Assembly (NCBI GenBank): GCA_963971405.1 | Contig: OZ020488.1 | Location: 26,183,089-26,247,088 of the forward strand | Origin: Psococerastis gibbosa | Lineage: Eukaryota; Arthropoda; Insecta; Psocodea; Psocidae | Length of the DNA stretch: 64,000 bases | Reading direction: 5' to 3' | Shown: in pieces, positions 1 through 13,443 of the stretch | Numbering within the stretch: position 1 is the stretch's first letter | Layout of the letters: each line of letters starts with the position of its first letter | Program-made: the position numbers and the translations under genes | The notes under the pieces: generated by a model | Told to the model about the DNA's origin: nothing | Seen by the model: only the letters and a program-made list of their open reading frames with translations | Databases searched by the model: none

Positions 1-80
1 AGGCCTGTGCTGAAGGAAGGCAGAAGCTTTATCACTCGCACAGGCTTATAAAACACGCTTTATACTCACAATCGTTTATA

Positions 81-150
81 GAATGGCAAGGCATAGATTG
101 TGGGTTCGAATCCCGCCAAGTCTAGAATTTTCTAGATCCTCATCTACTTT
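81..150 (+). repeat. tRNA-derived SINE fragment
   Basis: A polymerase III B box (GGTTCGAATCC, 103-113) is followed by CGCCAAG and a short tail. The same B box plus GCCAAG-type tail recurs in the paired repeat at 27116-27232, so this is a dispersed tRNA-derived repeat and not a tRNA gene. No A box, anticodon arm or complete cloverleaf can be drawn around it. Confidence 0.5.
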
Positions 151-3100
151 CGGTTTACTAGTAATAGCGAAAACACTGCATTAAATAGTTCAGCGCCAAT
201 AAACGAGCTCTTTGAACTATCCATTAAGTTAATATTAATTATATTATAAGTTTACTATTATCTTAATAGTATAATTTGGAAACAGCGGGCACCAGGTCAT
301 AATTTTCAGTTGCGTCCCGACACCTCACTTACAGCAAACTATGGTTTATTGATCTCAATACAGAAATTAATCATGTGGAAAATGTGGAGCCTAATGCCAT
401 AATGCCATTGAGATGTAAACAGAGGAATAATGGCCGTTCCTGTGGCGACATCTGCGTTAATCAATGAGATTATTTTTGGCGCGGGCGAACCGAATTGCAG
501 TTTTACAGTAACTGCCTTTACATATTACATAGCCAAGCCTCATCTAAGAGATTACAATCATACAAGAAACACAGACACTACGTACAACAATTGAAAATTT
601 TTAGTTGGAATGGTATGACTATTAACCGAGGAGAAATAGCAGCTGTTGTGGGAATAAGGCAAAGAAAAACTTTACCTTAACTGCAAGAGCAGTTGAATAA
701 GCTTAAGTATGCAAAGGAGATTCAACACGTGGTAGTGATATATTTCACGACACATCCAATTTTAAGGAAATTTCAAAGAAGTTGAACGGAGGTAGGGGGT
801 GGGGGAGGAATGAGAAGCTTTAGGCAAACAAAAGTCACTGCTTGCCTACCACTTAGCAAAGACAAACTCCCCTGCCCTCAAGCAGACTAGATAAAGCCAG
901 AAAACTGTCACAGAGGCATAATTTTCTTAACGGGTGATGTGTTTCCGTATCCTGCCTCATTCCGCAGGAATATTCAAAATTTAGATGTGCATGATAGCTG
1001 AGAGGCTCGTCTTAAATTCGGGGAGAATGAACTCAAGGAAATTATACAAGAATATAATATTACGGATATGATTGAGGCTCTGTCATCACCAATGAATGTT
1101 CTAGTCAAGTTGAAGTTACTCAATAATGTAAATTTCAAATCCTAAAATGAAATGTGGCATGCAAATATGAATAGCTTTACTTTTGTGGTTGTTCACTTAT
1201 AGGTTTAAGAAAAGGACGATTGACAAAAACATTTTTTATTTCGGCTTAACTGGTTGTATTGGGCTGGCCATAAACGAGCTTGAGGAGAAGAACAATATTT
1301 TATGCATTTTACCCATAGTACGCTTCCTTGACAGTTTTTTCGTTTTCTAAAAACAAACAAAAGAGAACAAAACATGCCACGCTTTCCTCAACCTCACCAA
1401 CCGCAAGACAGCGGAAAAACGATGCATGGTCAGCCAAATATACAGACAAGCAGCGGGATTCCAACCATTTTCTTTTTTTTATAATGAAAAGGGCATTTTT
1501 TCTGTTGCGTGAGAAATATGGAAAATTCGGGTCCTTTATCCTCGTTACGCATGGCACAATTCCTTTAACGGCTTTTCCATTTTAGTTGGGAGGATGCAAA
1601 CAAGGCTCCGTATCATACCTGTGAACTGATGGGACACATTCATAGACTCCAAGGTTTTCAAACCCGCTCACACGTTACCTTTGTGAACAGTTCGATAACT
1701 TGTTACAGTACTATTGTTATAGCGAGTTGTTCATTTCCGAAATCCATTATCTCGTTCAGTAATACGAGCTAAATCTGGCGAACTATGCTGAGAGATTCTC
1801 CAGCTGCACTATTCTGATTTGGATACAATAGTTGATAATACTTAACGCGTTTCTGGATATGAGAGTACACTACAATGCATGCAAAATGCTAAATGTCGCT
1901 GCCGCTAATCGAACAAGTAGTCATCCTAAAATTTGGTATATTTTGTAAAAGTGATGCAATAGTTTTCCTTTAATTTACGTATGTGTTATCAATGCAGTTT
2001 TCATAATATTGTACAATAGTTTCACTGAAGGACCATCTTTAGCTTACTCTCGTATAAGAGAATGCATGAAAATATTCTGCAGGAGCCCATAAACTTTGAA
2101 TATGAAGTACCCGAAGCTCAAAGTAAAAATCCATGCAAAGTAAATAAATGTAATGGAATAATTGAACGTCTGTGAACTGTAAACTCTTCAAGACTCCATT
2201 CGGACCCAGAAAATCTATCTATGGAAACAAAGAAAAGAGAGAAGATTTAAAGATGCCGAGTCAGTATTTCTGTGCAAACAATTCATAACCAAAAAGGAAA
2301 ATTAACGGTTGAAAATTTAATGACTCATCTTAAGTCCCCTACTGATAATACCATATAAATCTCTCTGGAAAACTCGTTTGTCGAATTTCCCATCAAATTA
2401 AATTTGTTCATGACGATATTTTGTGGTCATTCACAAGAACAAGAACATTTTCTTTTCCGATCCTAAATCATTGAAATAAAAATACCGTATATATCGTATT
2501 TATATCGTATTTATTGTATTATATAGCTTCAATTGGTTATTTGTTCCAGAAGTAGTATGGTATGCTTTCTCCTAGCACATTCCCTTGGGATAATTTGGGG
2601 TAGGTATATTTTTTTTTGTCTTACAAGAAGTAAAAAATACATTTATTATTATTATTATTATTATTTAAAATGGCCAAAGTCGTAGCGAACAGACAAATCA
2701 TTATATTACAACCTCATTAGCAAGTGCATGACATATGCACTGTATAGTGTGTGTTATGTAGTTGGTAGTGTTGATATCAAAGAACTCACGGGAAAGCGTT
2801 AAAAATAATTTCTTAGCCTGACAGAAGTCTGAAAAGTTCCATAATCAATTTTAGTGGCAAAAACTTTTGTATCTCTCTTCAAGTTTATTGGGATTTAGTA
2901 TTTTGAGAACTTTGCACGACTTTTGCTAAAACTGCGACTTGAGTTTTCTACTTTCCACAGAACAGTATTGAAAGAAGAATAAAAGACGTTCTTCTAGCAA
3001 CATAAACTCAAATGATTTTCTTCACAGACGCTTTTTTGGTTTTTTTGAGACTTGGAAAAGTTATGTCAGATGTACATGGTTGTGCTCTTTTCAAAACGGA

Positions 3101-3369
3101 ATATACCAGGGAAATATTGTGAAAGATAACCTCAACAAGCTCGAGATAAACCTCTGGTAATGACAATAGTTAATAATTTTTCATGTCAGCTAAACTGAAC
3201 AATTCCTTATGATACGACGTATTACATAAGAAAGTCATCCGGAACATTTATTAGCTACATTTTTTACAACTTAAATAGAAAATTAAACAATTTTTACGGT
3301 CAGCACCCCCTTAATAACAGTAGAATCTAATGAATATTTCCACAATATATCTTTAGTTTAGAGGTGTGG
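151..3369. other. noncoding, no gene recognised
   Basis: AT-rich sequence with only short open frames. None shows a domain, splice-site pattern or biased composition. An (ATT)n microsatellite lies at 2641-2665. Intron or intergenic sequence is the likely identity. Confidence 0.5.
2641..2665. repeat. (ATT)n microsatellite
   Basis: About eight consecutive ATT units are visible in an AT-rich surround. Confidence 0.9.
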
Positions 3370-3440
3370 AGAAGGAGGTGGAAAGATTTACTGCAAACCA
3401 ATCGCTAGATTGAAACTAAAGAAGAAGATCTTTAGTCATC
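3370..3440 (+). pseudogene. small non-LTR retroelement fragment
   Basis: The segment around ACTGCAAACCAATCG-TAGATTG and the following AAGAAGAAGATC matches, in opposite orientation, the 3' part of the degenerate reverse-transcriptase pseudogene at 28577-29010. Only this short 3' piece is recognisable. No reading frame survives. Confidence 0.45.
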
Positions 3441-3975
3441 ATGTTTGGTAAAGCTTATGCGGTTGCAACAAGGAGTCCAATCTAAAGCAAAACTCGGCAG
3501 AATACAAGCTCAGGCGGTTAATTAATATGCGGTAAGAGGCTTTTCGACAAACTTTTCACACCACGCCGCTCCCCAGCCTAGAGCTCAAATGGAACAACAG
3601 CCTTATCTCCTTTACAAACGGCAGCAGCTATCTCTGAACACTTATATTTAATTCTTTTAGAATTCAACGAAAAATAACAAAGGCAAAGATTAAATCAAAA
3701 TAGTCAGAAAGTGATTTGAGGAAATTAAGTGAAAAACGATTTCATTATTGAAAAGCGGCCCACTCCATGTGGATGCCGGATAGGCAAGTCTGATAAGTGG
3801 ATCCTTATTAATTTTAAACTCAGAAAATTGTGTTACAGAGGAATAAGTTACGTTGACAATAATAGTAACGAGTGAGCCCTTGCGTACATTCACAGAGTTT
3901 ATTTTGTTTGGAATGTTCGGAAGCGTTTAAATACGATAGAGCATGAGTATGTTTGGGGCGTGCCTGGGGTTTTAA

Positions 3976-4359
3976 GGCGCCCATTCCATTGACCGGCTAG
4001 GGCTATTTCCAAAAACAGTGACGTGGTAGCAGACATTCAAGACTTAGGTTGCGTTTCCACCGGTCTCGCATTGCAGAATGCAAATGACATTGACGGAAAT
4101 TAGAATTTTTCTTTTTATAGAAATCTATTAAAATGTTTGTACTTAACATATCCCATGACGCCATTTTTTAATTTTAGTTTGTTTGTTTGTGATTTTACTG
4201 TATGATCATTGATCAATTTTAACTATGGCATAGAGGAAAATAAACATTTCCGTCAATTCTGCAATGCGAGATTGGTGGAAACGCCACCTAAGTCTTGAAT
4301 GTCTGCTACCACGTCACCGTTTTTGGAAATAGCCCTAGCCGGTCAATGGAATGGGCACC
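3976..4359. mobile_element. PIF/Harbinger-type foldback MITE
   Basis: A 384-bp element with long inverted arms (about 3976-4102 and 4240-4359). The ends read GGCGCCCATTCCATTGACC on the left and, reverse-complemented, GGTGCCCATTCCATTGACC on the right. The trinucleotide TAA flanks both sides (3973-3975, 4360-4362), as expected for the 3-bp TWA target duplication of PIF/Harbinger elements. No transposase is encoded. Related ends occur at 10259-10420 and at 53900-53972. Confidence 0.75.
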
Positions 4360-4362
4360 TAA

Positions 4363-6295
4363 AGAAAGTGTACATATCCCGAAAGGGTATCTCGAACTCT
4401 CGGTGCACGCAGGACCTTATAATAATAAAAGAGGGATAATTGTAACATACGATAATGGTTGCAATCACTATATATTGTACTATACTCATTTCGTTCCTTA
4501 CTTAGTTGCAAAAAACAACAACTTTGTGCCTCTTTAGAGATGAGATACTACCGTCAATATTTACGTATCGTGTGTATATACGTCGGCTTATTAACTACGG
4601 CTATAAGGAAAAGCAAACATACGCTACCTACCGCTCAGGGAGTTTTCATCTTCTACCTTTGTGCTGGGAACGAATCGGATCTAGACTTCCAGCTAAACAA
4701 ACATAGCATGCAGATGTCTCGACAGGGTGCGGGGACAACCCGGGGAGGGGCAGGGGCATGCAGCTGACGATGCCTGCGGTCTGAGCCTACATTTCATCAT
4801 GAGCCCTGTCCTGGACAACCACCCCACGGAAATGCCTACAAAATTGACCACAAGTGATTGACACCAGGGGCTTTAATCAATAACTATGTCTTGTACCTAA
4901 TAGCGCCTAAGGTGGCATTGACGCATCGCAATGCCCTAGGCATTCAACTGGATACTGTCCGTTTACATAGCTGATCAGAGGGGCTAATAACGGCTGCCGT
5001 ACCAGAAGCCCACATGACTTACTGTCTATTGACCAACGTTGCTGAATTGAAAAACACTCCACAGCAAAAACGCGCCAAAATAAATCTAACCAGTGTGGAT
5101 AACAAGTTAAAAGCTCAAATATACCAATGTATGGCCATGTCCAATTATTTTCAGAATATTGTAGTATTGTAAGAAAAAGGAGATGTCAAGCAATTGGAAT
5201 TTGGCACCGTGTTGATTCGAGTTGTTCTGTTGCGGTTGCATAATGTTTCTTTATTGATGCATTACAATAAAAGGCCCTCATCTGAAAGTTTAATCGGAAT
5301 GAATCGCGTAGCGTTTGATTCGATGACTGACCATTAAATTCATTTTTGAAGCAGAAAAAATGAATTTGCTTTGATAAATGTTTCAACTAGCTTCAAAGCA
5401 TAGACTAACTCTAATAAAAACAAAACAGGAATACGTTAAAAATACAACAGCTACAGTAGTAGCATTAAAATTTTCACTGCGCACCGGCGTCGAATGGAAT
5501 AATTTCGAAGCACAGTGTAATCTAAATGAGGACCCATAGCTTTTATTCAAATCAGACGACTGGAATCGTCTCAAAAGCAAAAATATTCACATTTCTGGTA
5601 AACCTAAACCTCATCTCTCTGCCTTAATTAGAGTTGTTAAGTACGTGAAATTTCTATGCAGCAGCTGAATCTGTGAAAAGAATTTAAAGTAAGGTGCTTG
5701 TAATGCATAGGTTACGCCTTTTTAATGAATTACCGTTTTTCTTGGCGGAGACCATGTTTCGAAGTTTGTCTGCATACCGTGACGGTACATTATGGTTTTC
5801 GGAAACGGTATTTAATGTCTTTTATGATATAGACAATATTTTTATTTCATTTTTAATCTCAAATGATCAAATATCGAACGGTTAACGTCAAAGGATGAGT
5901 ATATTAGCCGTACAATACTTACACGGAAACTTAAAAAAAGAATAAAGCAAATGTCATTTCACCCTGCTGTTTTCACCGAGTTTTGGCTTCTAAAACCCAA
6001 CAAAATCTAATCTGGCTGTGATAAAAATATCCTTGAGTCTGAGTTCTACTATTTACAAATTCGTTGGAAGTTCTTTCAGTGAGAAGCTTCCTTGATAGTT
6101 TCTAAAAGCCATTCGGAGAAACTACCATAATATATTCCACTAAAATCATTCGGTGAATCTAGCATGAACCATCTCATTAATGAAGTTTCGGCAAAGTGAT
6201 GTGCCAAACCCAGAGACCATCCAAGATCAAGTCTATCGGAACGTATTGAAGACGTAATTTTCGCAGTTGGATTTGAAAGTGGAGAGGGTAGGCAG
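4363..6295. other. noncoding, nothing recognised
   Basis: No coding exon, RNA gene or repeat family that recurs elsewhere in the window was identified. Short open frames at 5186-5580 on the minus strand have no recognisable features. Confidence 0.4.
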
Positions 6296-6934
6296 CAGTG
6301 GCGGCTCATCCACACATATATTATTATTATTTTTTTTTTTTGTTTACATCAACAACAGAATGAAGCTAATCAGCAGCATAAAAAAGATACATAATTAAAA
6401 TAGCGAAACTAAGTGTCAAACAATCCTCATAAATAATTTTTTTTTTACTGACTTTTTATGGCAGCCAGTGGCAGGGTTCATGTTTTATTATAGTTTTACC
6501 TCTGCAACCTTCAGAAGCATCAGGTAAAGAAAAACCTTTATGTTACACATTACAACATAAAGGTATAAGTCACAAACTGGCAATGATGTGTGTCGGACAT
6601 TTTGCAGCCCGTTCATGAAATAACTGACACAGTACTCATCTTCTTCTTCTTCCGAGATCACAATCATAACGATTGGTTGGCAGTTAACTCTCTACACCCA
6701 GCTCTCTCGGTCCTAGATAGATTGAAGAAGAAGAAATAATGTTGCCTGCACATACAATCCATAAGGGGAATCCATCAAATATAGGTTGTCCTTCTGAGAT
6801 CTGAGGAAATTTATGAATAGAAAATAATCATTATTTAAAATATTATTGAACCAAATAAGCAGATTTAGAACTGCAAAGCCTCTCCTAAACTCACCTGAGG
6901 TAGCCCGAGGCAGCCTACTTTAAATGTCCTACTA

Positions 6935-7065
6935 TCGGCTTCGATGGTGGTACGCGTGCTTGTACTTGTTTGTGCGAGTCTCTCCCCGCCATGCGATCGG
7001 AGACGTGTTGTAAGAGGGATACTAACCTACATTTGAACAAGTTAATTGGATACATTCAATTAATT
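6935..7065 (+). repeat. tRNA-derived SINE, family B
   Basis: The tRNA-like head has an A-box-like GGTGGTACGCGTGC and a B-box-like GTGCGAGTC. It is followed by CGCCATGCGATCGGAGACG, CTAACCTACA and a tail AATTGGATACATTCAATTAA. Inverted copies lie at 47601-47685, 53611-53760 and 59778-59820. The 53611 copy has the better-preserved promoter boxes. Confidence 0.6.
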
Positions 7066-7141
7066 TTATTACATACGATTAATTTTTCATTAAAAAATAT
7101 AAATAAATAAAATACGTATGGCATAAGATAATGCATACTAA

Positions 7142-7165
7142 CCCCCCCCCCCCCCCAAAAAAAAC
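7142..7165. repeat. poly-C/poly-A tract
   Basis: A run of about 15 C residues is followed by about 8 A residues. A similar C-then-A tract is at 12363-12380 and a G-run at about 7517-7528. Confidence 0.85.
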
Positions 7166-7458
7166 CCACATGAGCCTGTCGTCACAAGAAAATTCCTTCA
7201 ACATTAGCTGAGGCAAAATTCGACTGGACATTATTTTTTATTAAGCCAAATTTGTCATGGAATATCGATCATAAATCAGATGCTATAAAGTAGAAGTAAG
7301 GCTCCTCTACACCTCGATACATAGTATGAAGCCGGCACTAGCTCTGTTGGGCCACCACAGTTTTAAAGGTGAAGATCTCACCTTGCATTTATTAGCTCTT
7401 GAAGAATTATTATGAAGCCAAAAAACCAACTAGCCATAGGCACTATGAGCCGCCACTG

Positions 7459-10258
7459 CTCTGTAGTCAGATGGTATTCACCAGTGGACAGATAAGAGGT
7501 GGAGGAACTTTGGGAGGGGGGGGGGGGAGCTATCCAGGGTAATTGCCCACCCTATAATTCCGAGAGCACCGTCATATTGAATCGATTATCATACATTTGG
7601 AACTCTCTGATTGTGCCTTAGAGATAGATACAATATTGATTGCCTCGTCAATGATTGCTACTTACGTAGTCAAAATACAGTAGATGGTTACTAGATTGCC
7701 AAATTACAATAGTCTCTAAATTGTATAAACAAATAATGGGTACTAATTTCATTACATTTATTAATACCTTGTTCCTCAGCCACAAGGATATGAAAATGGA
7801 CTTATGAAAAATAAAAATTCATCCAAAATGCCAGCTTTCTCAAAAAACAGACTATTTACAACTATTTAAAATGTAAAGAAAAGAGCGAAGATTGTCCTTA
7901 TTTACCAGTTGGGTGAGTTTTGAGTCCTTTGGGCCACTCTTACAATTAATCCCTTAATGCACTTTTCTGGTTAAAATTTGAACCTAATAATATTTTGGTG
8001 AGAAAATTTAAACTTACTGCACTATTTGTAAATTCTTCATTTTCATATCTTTGTGACTGTGGAAGGAGGTATTGATTAATTTCGTAAAATTGAGTCAGCC
8101 ATTACACACACACACAACACACAACACACAACCTCACAGATATCTGTATTAGAGCTTATTTTTAATTATTGCCATATTAACCATTACCGCCACACTCAAC
8201 CACCACAGAATTATGTTAGAACCTAAAATTCAAGCAAACAATCAGTCTCTAAAAAGCATTTGGCATATATTCCAAGCATCCCTCCAGAAAATTCCAGAAC
8301 AGGATTCACCCTATTAGGCTTACGGACGAAACGACTATGTAGACAATAAGTTATAATAATAGTAATTTAGAATAACGTAATTGACAGCTGATAAAATCTT
8401 TCCCCATATTCATGGCAAGTCCCTTCAACAGACTAGATCCAATTAGAAGTTCAATGAAATTTTCCGCTTTCCACGGACGGTACACATCCCAAATCCATCA
8501 ATTAAATTAATGGAATTTCCAAGTTTGGTTATCTGAAATGCAAAGGGATTCCACCACAAGTTGACTCTCCTCTCTCTGCCTTTTAGGAGGTCCCCATAGA
8601 CGAAAAAGCAGCTCGCATGGGAAGTTAACGAGTACGGATGCTCATAAAACATCATGGAAGCGCGAGATATGTAAAACGGTAAGGCCAGAAAACAATTTAA
8701 ATGTAGTAAATGAAAAGAAATAACAATAATTCTATAAATACATTGATACATGTCACCAGCTATTAGCATTTTGTTCACCATCAACACCGGGCAATGAGAT
8801 ACTTTGAGTCATCTAACGAAAGTATTTTAACTTTTATTTGACCCTTCTACATTTAGTATTGGTGCTGTGAGGCAAGCAGAAAATCAATGCAATTTTGACA
8901 CTGAATATTCCAAAACTCCATTATTGAAATAAAAGAAAAACAAATTACACGGAATAGAAAGACAATGTACGATCTCGAGTAGAACCGTTGCTTTGGTGAA
9001 ATTGTTTTCGAAAGGTTCACCTCAGAATAGTAATGCGGATTTGATCGTAAAATTCTGTTTCAGTTCCCCGGGGAGGCGTCCCATTCTAATGTAGCGGCAT
9101 TGTTCCTTGCTGGTGTCTCTTTTTTTCTCTGCATAAGAAGCTTATTGTTATTTTGCAGGAGTTGATTGGATTTTTTTGCCACATAACCCCAAATAAGAAT
9201 CCAACTAGTAAATTAATAAACCATTTGATTTATAATTGAATTGGAATACGCATATATTATGGTTTCATACAATTAAAAAAAAAAAAAAAATTGAACAATG
9301 GGGCTCCACTACATTCTGTGTCAACATCAGAATTATCGGAACGAACATAGAGCGCAAAATCGTCACACCAACTAGGGAAGCTGGTAATAAGTGCAAGATG
9401 GGAGAAAGTTTACCAGAAAGTGAATGAAAATATATTACACAGTAGGATAGGAATAGAAAAAAAAGTATTACAAGTGTCGACCAGCATCTACTTTTACTAT
9501 CAGCATCAGTAAAAATCAGTAAGGTCGTCAACTGGTCAAGTCACAGCTAATGAGTCATAGTGGTCGAAATGGAACCGGTCAATGAAGCAGCAAAAAGTTG
9601 CATGCGGGTGATTCTCGTCATTCTGTTGTATGCTCTGCCTGTTGACATTTGTTACATTTTCGGATATTTTCTTTGTATGTTCGCAACCCTTTAACAAACG
9701 ACCATACACATTTGCACAACGATGATTCGACTAATGCCATCTTACTATCGGCCATACTTGCTTATAGTTAGCCGCAATCTATACTTTTTTGTTATCGTTC
9801 AGTGGAATTCAGAAACAATAAGGGTACTCACAATACTGAAGTTATCACGTTAAAAGTGTTATCTAAGTTACGACACACGACGTGTGGGTGGGTTAATGTG
9901 TTAAATCGAAAGAAGTTATCGGTGTACAAAGCGTGGTGGTAGTAGCGAGCGACGTTCGTGCCACGTTTTTAAACGAAGTGACGGGACTCTGTTCTGGTGT
10001 CTAGTTTGTTGATATTAATTTAACTAATTATGGCGGCGGTTGACATTCTAATTAACAACTTAACAAAGTCTGAAGTACGCTGGTTAGATTAGTTTTCCGT
10101 TTCCACGAGTGTTAACTTAACTGGACTGAACACACTTAACTAGAGATAACTCAATAACTTCAACATTGGGAATACCCTTAGCATACTAGCATAGTACTAT
10201 AGTAGCTGTTAACAACCATTGGACTAGTAACTCATAAATTTGGAGCCCATCTGAGTAA
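7459..10258. other. noncoding, simple repeats only
   Basis: Contains a CA-rich microsatellite at 8102-8132 and an A-run at about 9274-9290. The open frames at 8443-8787 (minus) and 9236-9531 show no domain or codon bias. Confidence 0.4.
8102..8132. repeat. CA-rich microsatellite
   Basis: Imperfect (CA)n/ACAACACA repeats. Confidence 0.85.
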
Positions 10259-10420
10259 GGGGGGTATTCCATATACGTACAACGTCAACGAAAAATTGAA
10301 AAATGACGTTTTAGCAGACATTAAAGACATACTAAAAATTCTGCTACCACGTCAATTTACGTCATTTTGACGTCATTTTTCAATTTTTCGTTGACGTTGT
10401 ACGTATGTGGAATGGGCACC
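10259..10420. mobile_element. PIF/Harbinger-type foldback MITE (162 bp)
   Basis: Almost the whole element is one inverted repeat. The left end has TATTCCATATACGTACAACG and the right end, reverse-complemented, starts GGTGCCCATTCCACATACG. TAA flanks both sides (10256-10258 and 10421-10423). The internal motif around CTGCTACCACGTCA is shared with the 3976-4359 element, so the two belong to related families. Confidence 0.75.
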
Positions 10421-12526
10421 TAAGCAACACAGTCCTTAAAATCCATACCGACAAAGTGTAGCAAGAAAGGAAAATATAAGATCGCGCGAACATTCGCACG
10501 CACGGGAGGCGCAGCAGTGAAAGAATGTACACCATGAATGAGAGCCCTGAAAATCGAAAGGGGACGCTGAGTTTAGTCCCGTTAATGAGGCGGTTTCAAA
10601 ATCGGGCTTGTTAATTATAATGCGCTTTTAGTCATGGGCTTGATAGCTGCGGATGAATTTCGAATTAAGCTAAACCCCTTTGCGACCCAATTCAGTAATT
10701 CACTCTCAACTCCTTCTCAATTTCCATTCATTACAAGATTCCAAAAAACTTAAAAATACCGGTTGCGCTAAACTTGATATGGCCCAGAAGTCTTCGGAGC
10801 TAGGATCTTACTAGCTACAGTATATTATAATAATAGGCTATATCAGATGCCAGGATTTATGATGTGACGGAGTAGTAGCAGAAACTTCTGGGCTAGGGAC
10901 TCACCACGCTTCGAAATGTCTCGGTGAAGAATACAGGGTTACACCACCATGCCTTGGAACATGGCCGTGCCGTCTAGGAAACATTTCTAAGGTTTGTGGG
11001 TTCAGCCCTTAATGGCTTGCATTTATATATTTCAGGTCCTTTCGAAGATTATTATATATTATATTGTTCGGTTGACGCGAACAGTTCGCAACGTGTTACT
11101 ACCCCCCAATGGGAGTAAAAGTTAATTTAAAAAAGTGAGAGAAGGGCAATGAAAACTCATAATGTAACCATGGTGTCGTTAACTCGGAATCTGACAGATA
11201 GCTTATCGAGTGCTGTAACAGAGCTTAGTTAGTTAGTTCAGTTAATAGACTCTGTAACTTCAGTAATATTTTCCACACTCACTGTTTAATTTGTCAAGAA
11301 TTACTAAAAATATATAATTCGTTTACGGTAATATATATACATTAAATATATATTTAGTAATAGTTGACGAAGTTATTTTATTTTTTACTTTGACAAAGTA
11401 TTACAAAGTGAATATGGAAAATATAACTGAAGTAACAGAGTTTATTTGAACGCCGCGCTGAACGCATACTCAACTCCCTAAACTCTTCCTCTAATAATCG
11501 TAATACACGAAAAATATGAAATGCATACGCAGGAAAAACGATAATTGATGGTCGGGTATAAATTTTTAACAAGAGTCATTCATGTCTGATAAGCAAAAAC
11601 CACAGATAAAAATTAAGACCCTTTAAATATTTAACTGCAGTAATAATAATTTCAATGCATGAAAAACAATCGAGTTTACAGGAAATGTTTTGGCCGAAAC
11701 ACATGACGGTGGTTTTATGAGAGGGTGCCATTATGAAGGCGAGTCATGTTTCCGCAATTTTTGCAAGTTAATGACCGCATTCATTGTCGACGAATCGTGT
11801 TAATCGTACTTTTTTGTGACAAATGGCTACTTTTTTGCGCTCACGTTTCCTCACTGAGGCTTCCCACCATGTCCTCGTCGAATTTTTCAATTAAGGCTTA
11901 CGCTTTGCACTTCAATGTATTATGTATTGTCAGCGGCTTTCTCGTATTATCGCCAAATCATTTAAGGCATACTATTATGATAGCAAAATTATCAGTAGAT
12001 GGTGCAGTAATAGCAGCTCCTACCCTTACTACGTCAACACAAATTAAAACGTTCAGAATTTTATTTGCGCCAGTGAACATAAGTACATGCATCGTGCCGT
12101 ACTCACATTCATAAAAAAGTGACCTGATCAAAATGCAGATTCTGATGCTGATTGATTCGTTAGCAATAAAATAGCGAAAAATACAGAATTCATAATTATG
12201 ACTTTCATTTCATTAAAAAAAAAAAAAGCAGAAGGTAACTGAAAACTCTATCCGGCTTATCCTTACTTGGTACGCTAATTCATTTTCTCACTCCATACTA
12301 TTAGTTTCTGAGTATTGTAATATATTTAATTTCTTATTAGTACTTAAAAAATCAATTCGTATCCCCCCCCCCCAAAAAAAAGCAATGAGTTTTTTCTCTT
12401 TTCTCAATAACGACACCAATGATTTTTTTATTTTAATTGAGATATTGTAATCGCTATGAAATTAAACCAATCTCACATTCCCCGACTTTGGGGTAAGGCA
12501 TAAGTAACAACAGAAAATAAATCTAT
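10421..12526. other. noncoding, nothing recognised
   Basis: AT-rich with no recognised gene. A 122-codon open frame at 11746-12114 has no domain, and its residue composition looks like translated noncoding DNA. Confidence 0.4.
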
Positions 12527-12603
12527 TTAACAAAGGGTTGGTTGCACTTACTTTGCTCTTCTTTCAAATAGTATCACAACCATTGCCATTAACCTTTACC
12601 AAT
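12527..12603. repeat. internally deleted copy of the TTAACAAAGGGTT repeat
   Basis: Starts TTAACAAAGGGTTGGTTG and ends with CATTGCCATTAACC-TTACCAA. Both ends match the longer copy at 14054-14212, but the middle is missing. Confidence 0.55.
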
Positions 12604-13191
12604 AGAAAATAAAATTTTGGGCCGTTATTTAAAACGGATGGCAGGGGCCAGCCTTAATTGTCTACAGAGTAATAAATACAAATACTTTATGTGCTGCAGT
12701 ACATAGGGTTGGTGAAAAAGTAAAAAAGGCACAGATGTTATTTTGGAGTTCCTAGTAAGATAATAGAGATCCAGGCTCACCACCCAAGCAGCAGGTTTCT
12801 TGTGGTGGGAAAAAAACACACATCATAAAACATTGGAAGATGAGCCTACATTTTTTATGGTGTATTATTGCCCTCTAGAAACCATGAGGATAAAAGAAGG
12901 TAAGGAGAAAAGATTTTTCTCATTTTCTTACGTCTATTGAACTTCATTTCATCACATTTTCAATCAAAGATAAATAATAGAGAGCACAACAGGATCCCAA
13001 TATATAGAAAAATCCAATCAGTGCCTCCTAAGCAGAAACTTTTAGAAGAATTATCTCCAGAAAATTGGAAAATGTCCTATTGTCCAGGACTTAGTCTCAA
13101 ATGATTGATAGTAACGATGAAAGTAAGACCCCATGTTTTGGCAAAGCAGACTTGCTGACGCCTGTTATATGGGATCAATGCAATAGTTAGC

Positions 13192-13443
13192 TTGGCGATC
13201 ATCATGGCAATTTGCAACTTGGAAACTGCTGCTCTGAAAAGGGAAGTCGTGCTCTTGCCAAACTACAGCCTCTGGTTTATCAACCAGGATTTTCTTTATC
13301 TGCCGGAACCCTCAGTTATCATCCTTTGGATTATAACATGCAGAAGGTGTTATTTTTCGTTCCTCATCACATGGCCAAAGTATGTAAGCTTCCGTTTCTT
13401 AACCGTCCGCAAAACCTCGACAACTCGGTGTAGGCCTACATAG
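13192..13443 (+). other. short open frames, not assigned
   Basis: Two overlapping short frames (83 and 73 codons) in different registers. No motif or splice context supports either as a gene. Confidence 0.15.

Larger units (their letters stand above)
6296..7458. mobile_element. possible non-autonomous DNA transposon (14-bp inverted ends)
   Basis: CAGTGGCGGCTCAT at 6296-6309 is perfectly inverted as ATGAGCCGCCACTG at 7445-7458. CAGTGGCGG-type ends occur on hAT-like and related non-autonomous elements in insects, which is family knowledge only. I could not find a clean target duplication: the flanks GTAGGCAG and GTAGTCAG are similar but offset. A tRNA-derived SINE and a C-tract lie inside. There is no coding potential. 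Confidence 0.45.

Noticed and set aside
81-125. tRNA gene
   Set aside because: Only a B box/T-arm is present. No acceptor, D or anticodon arms can be formed.
11746-12114. 122-codon open frame as a gene
   Set aside because: No domain, no splice signals of note and unbiased composition in AT-rich noncoding DNA.
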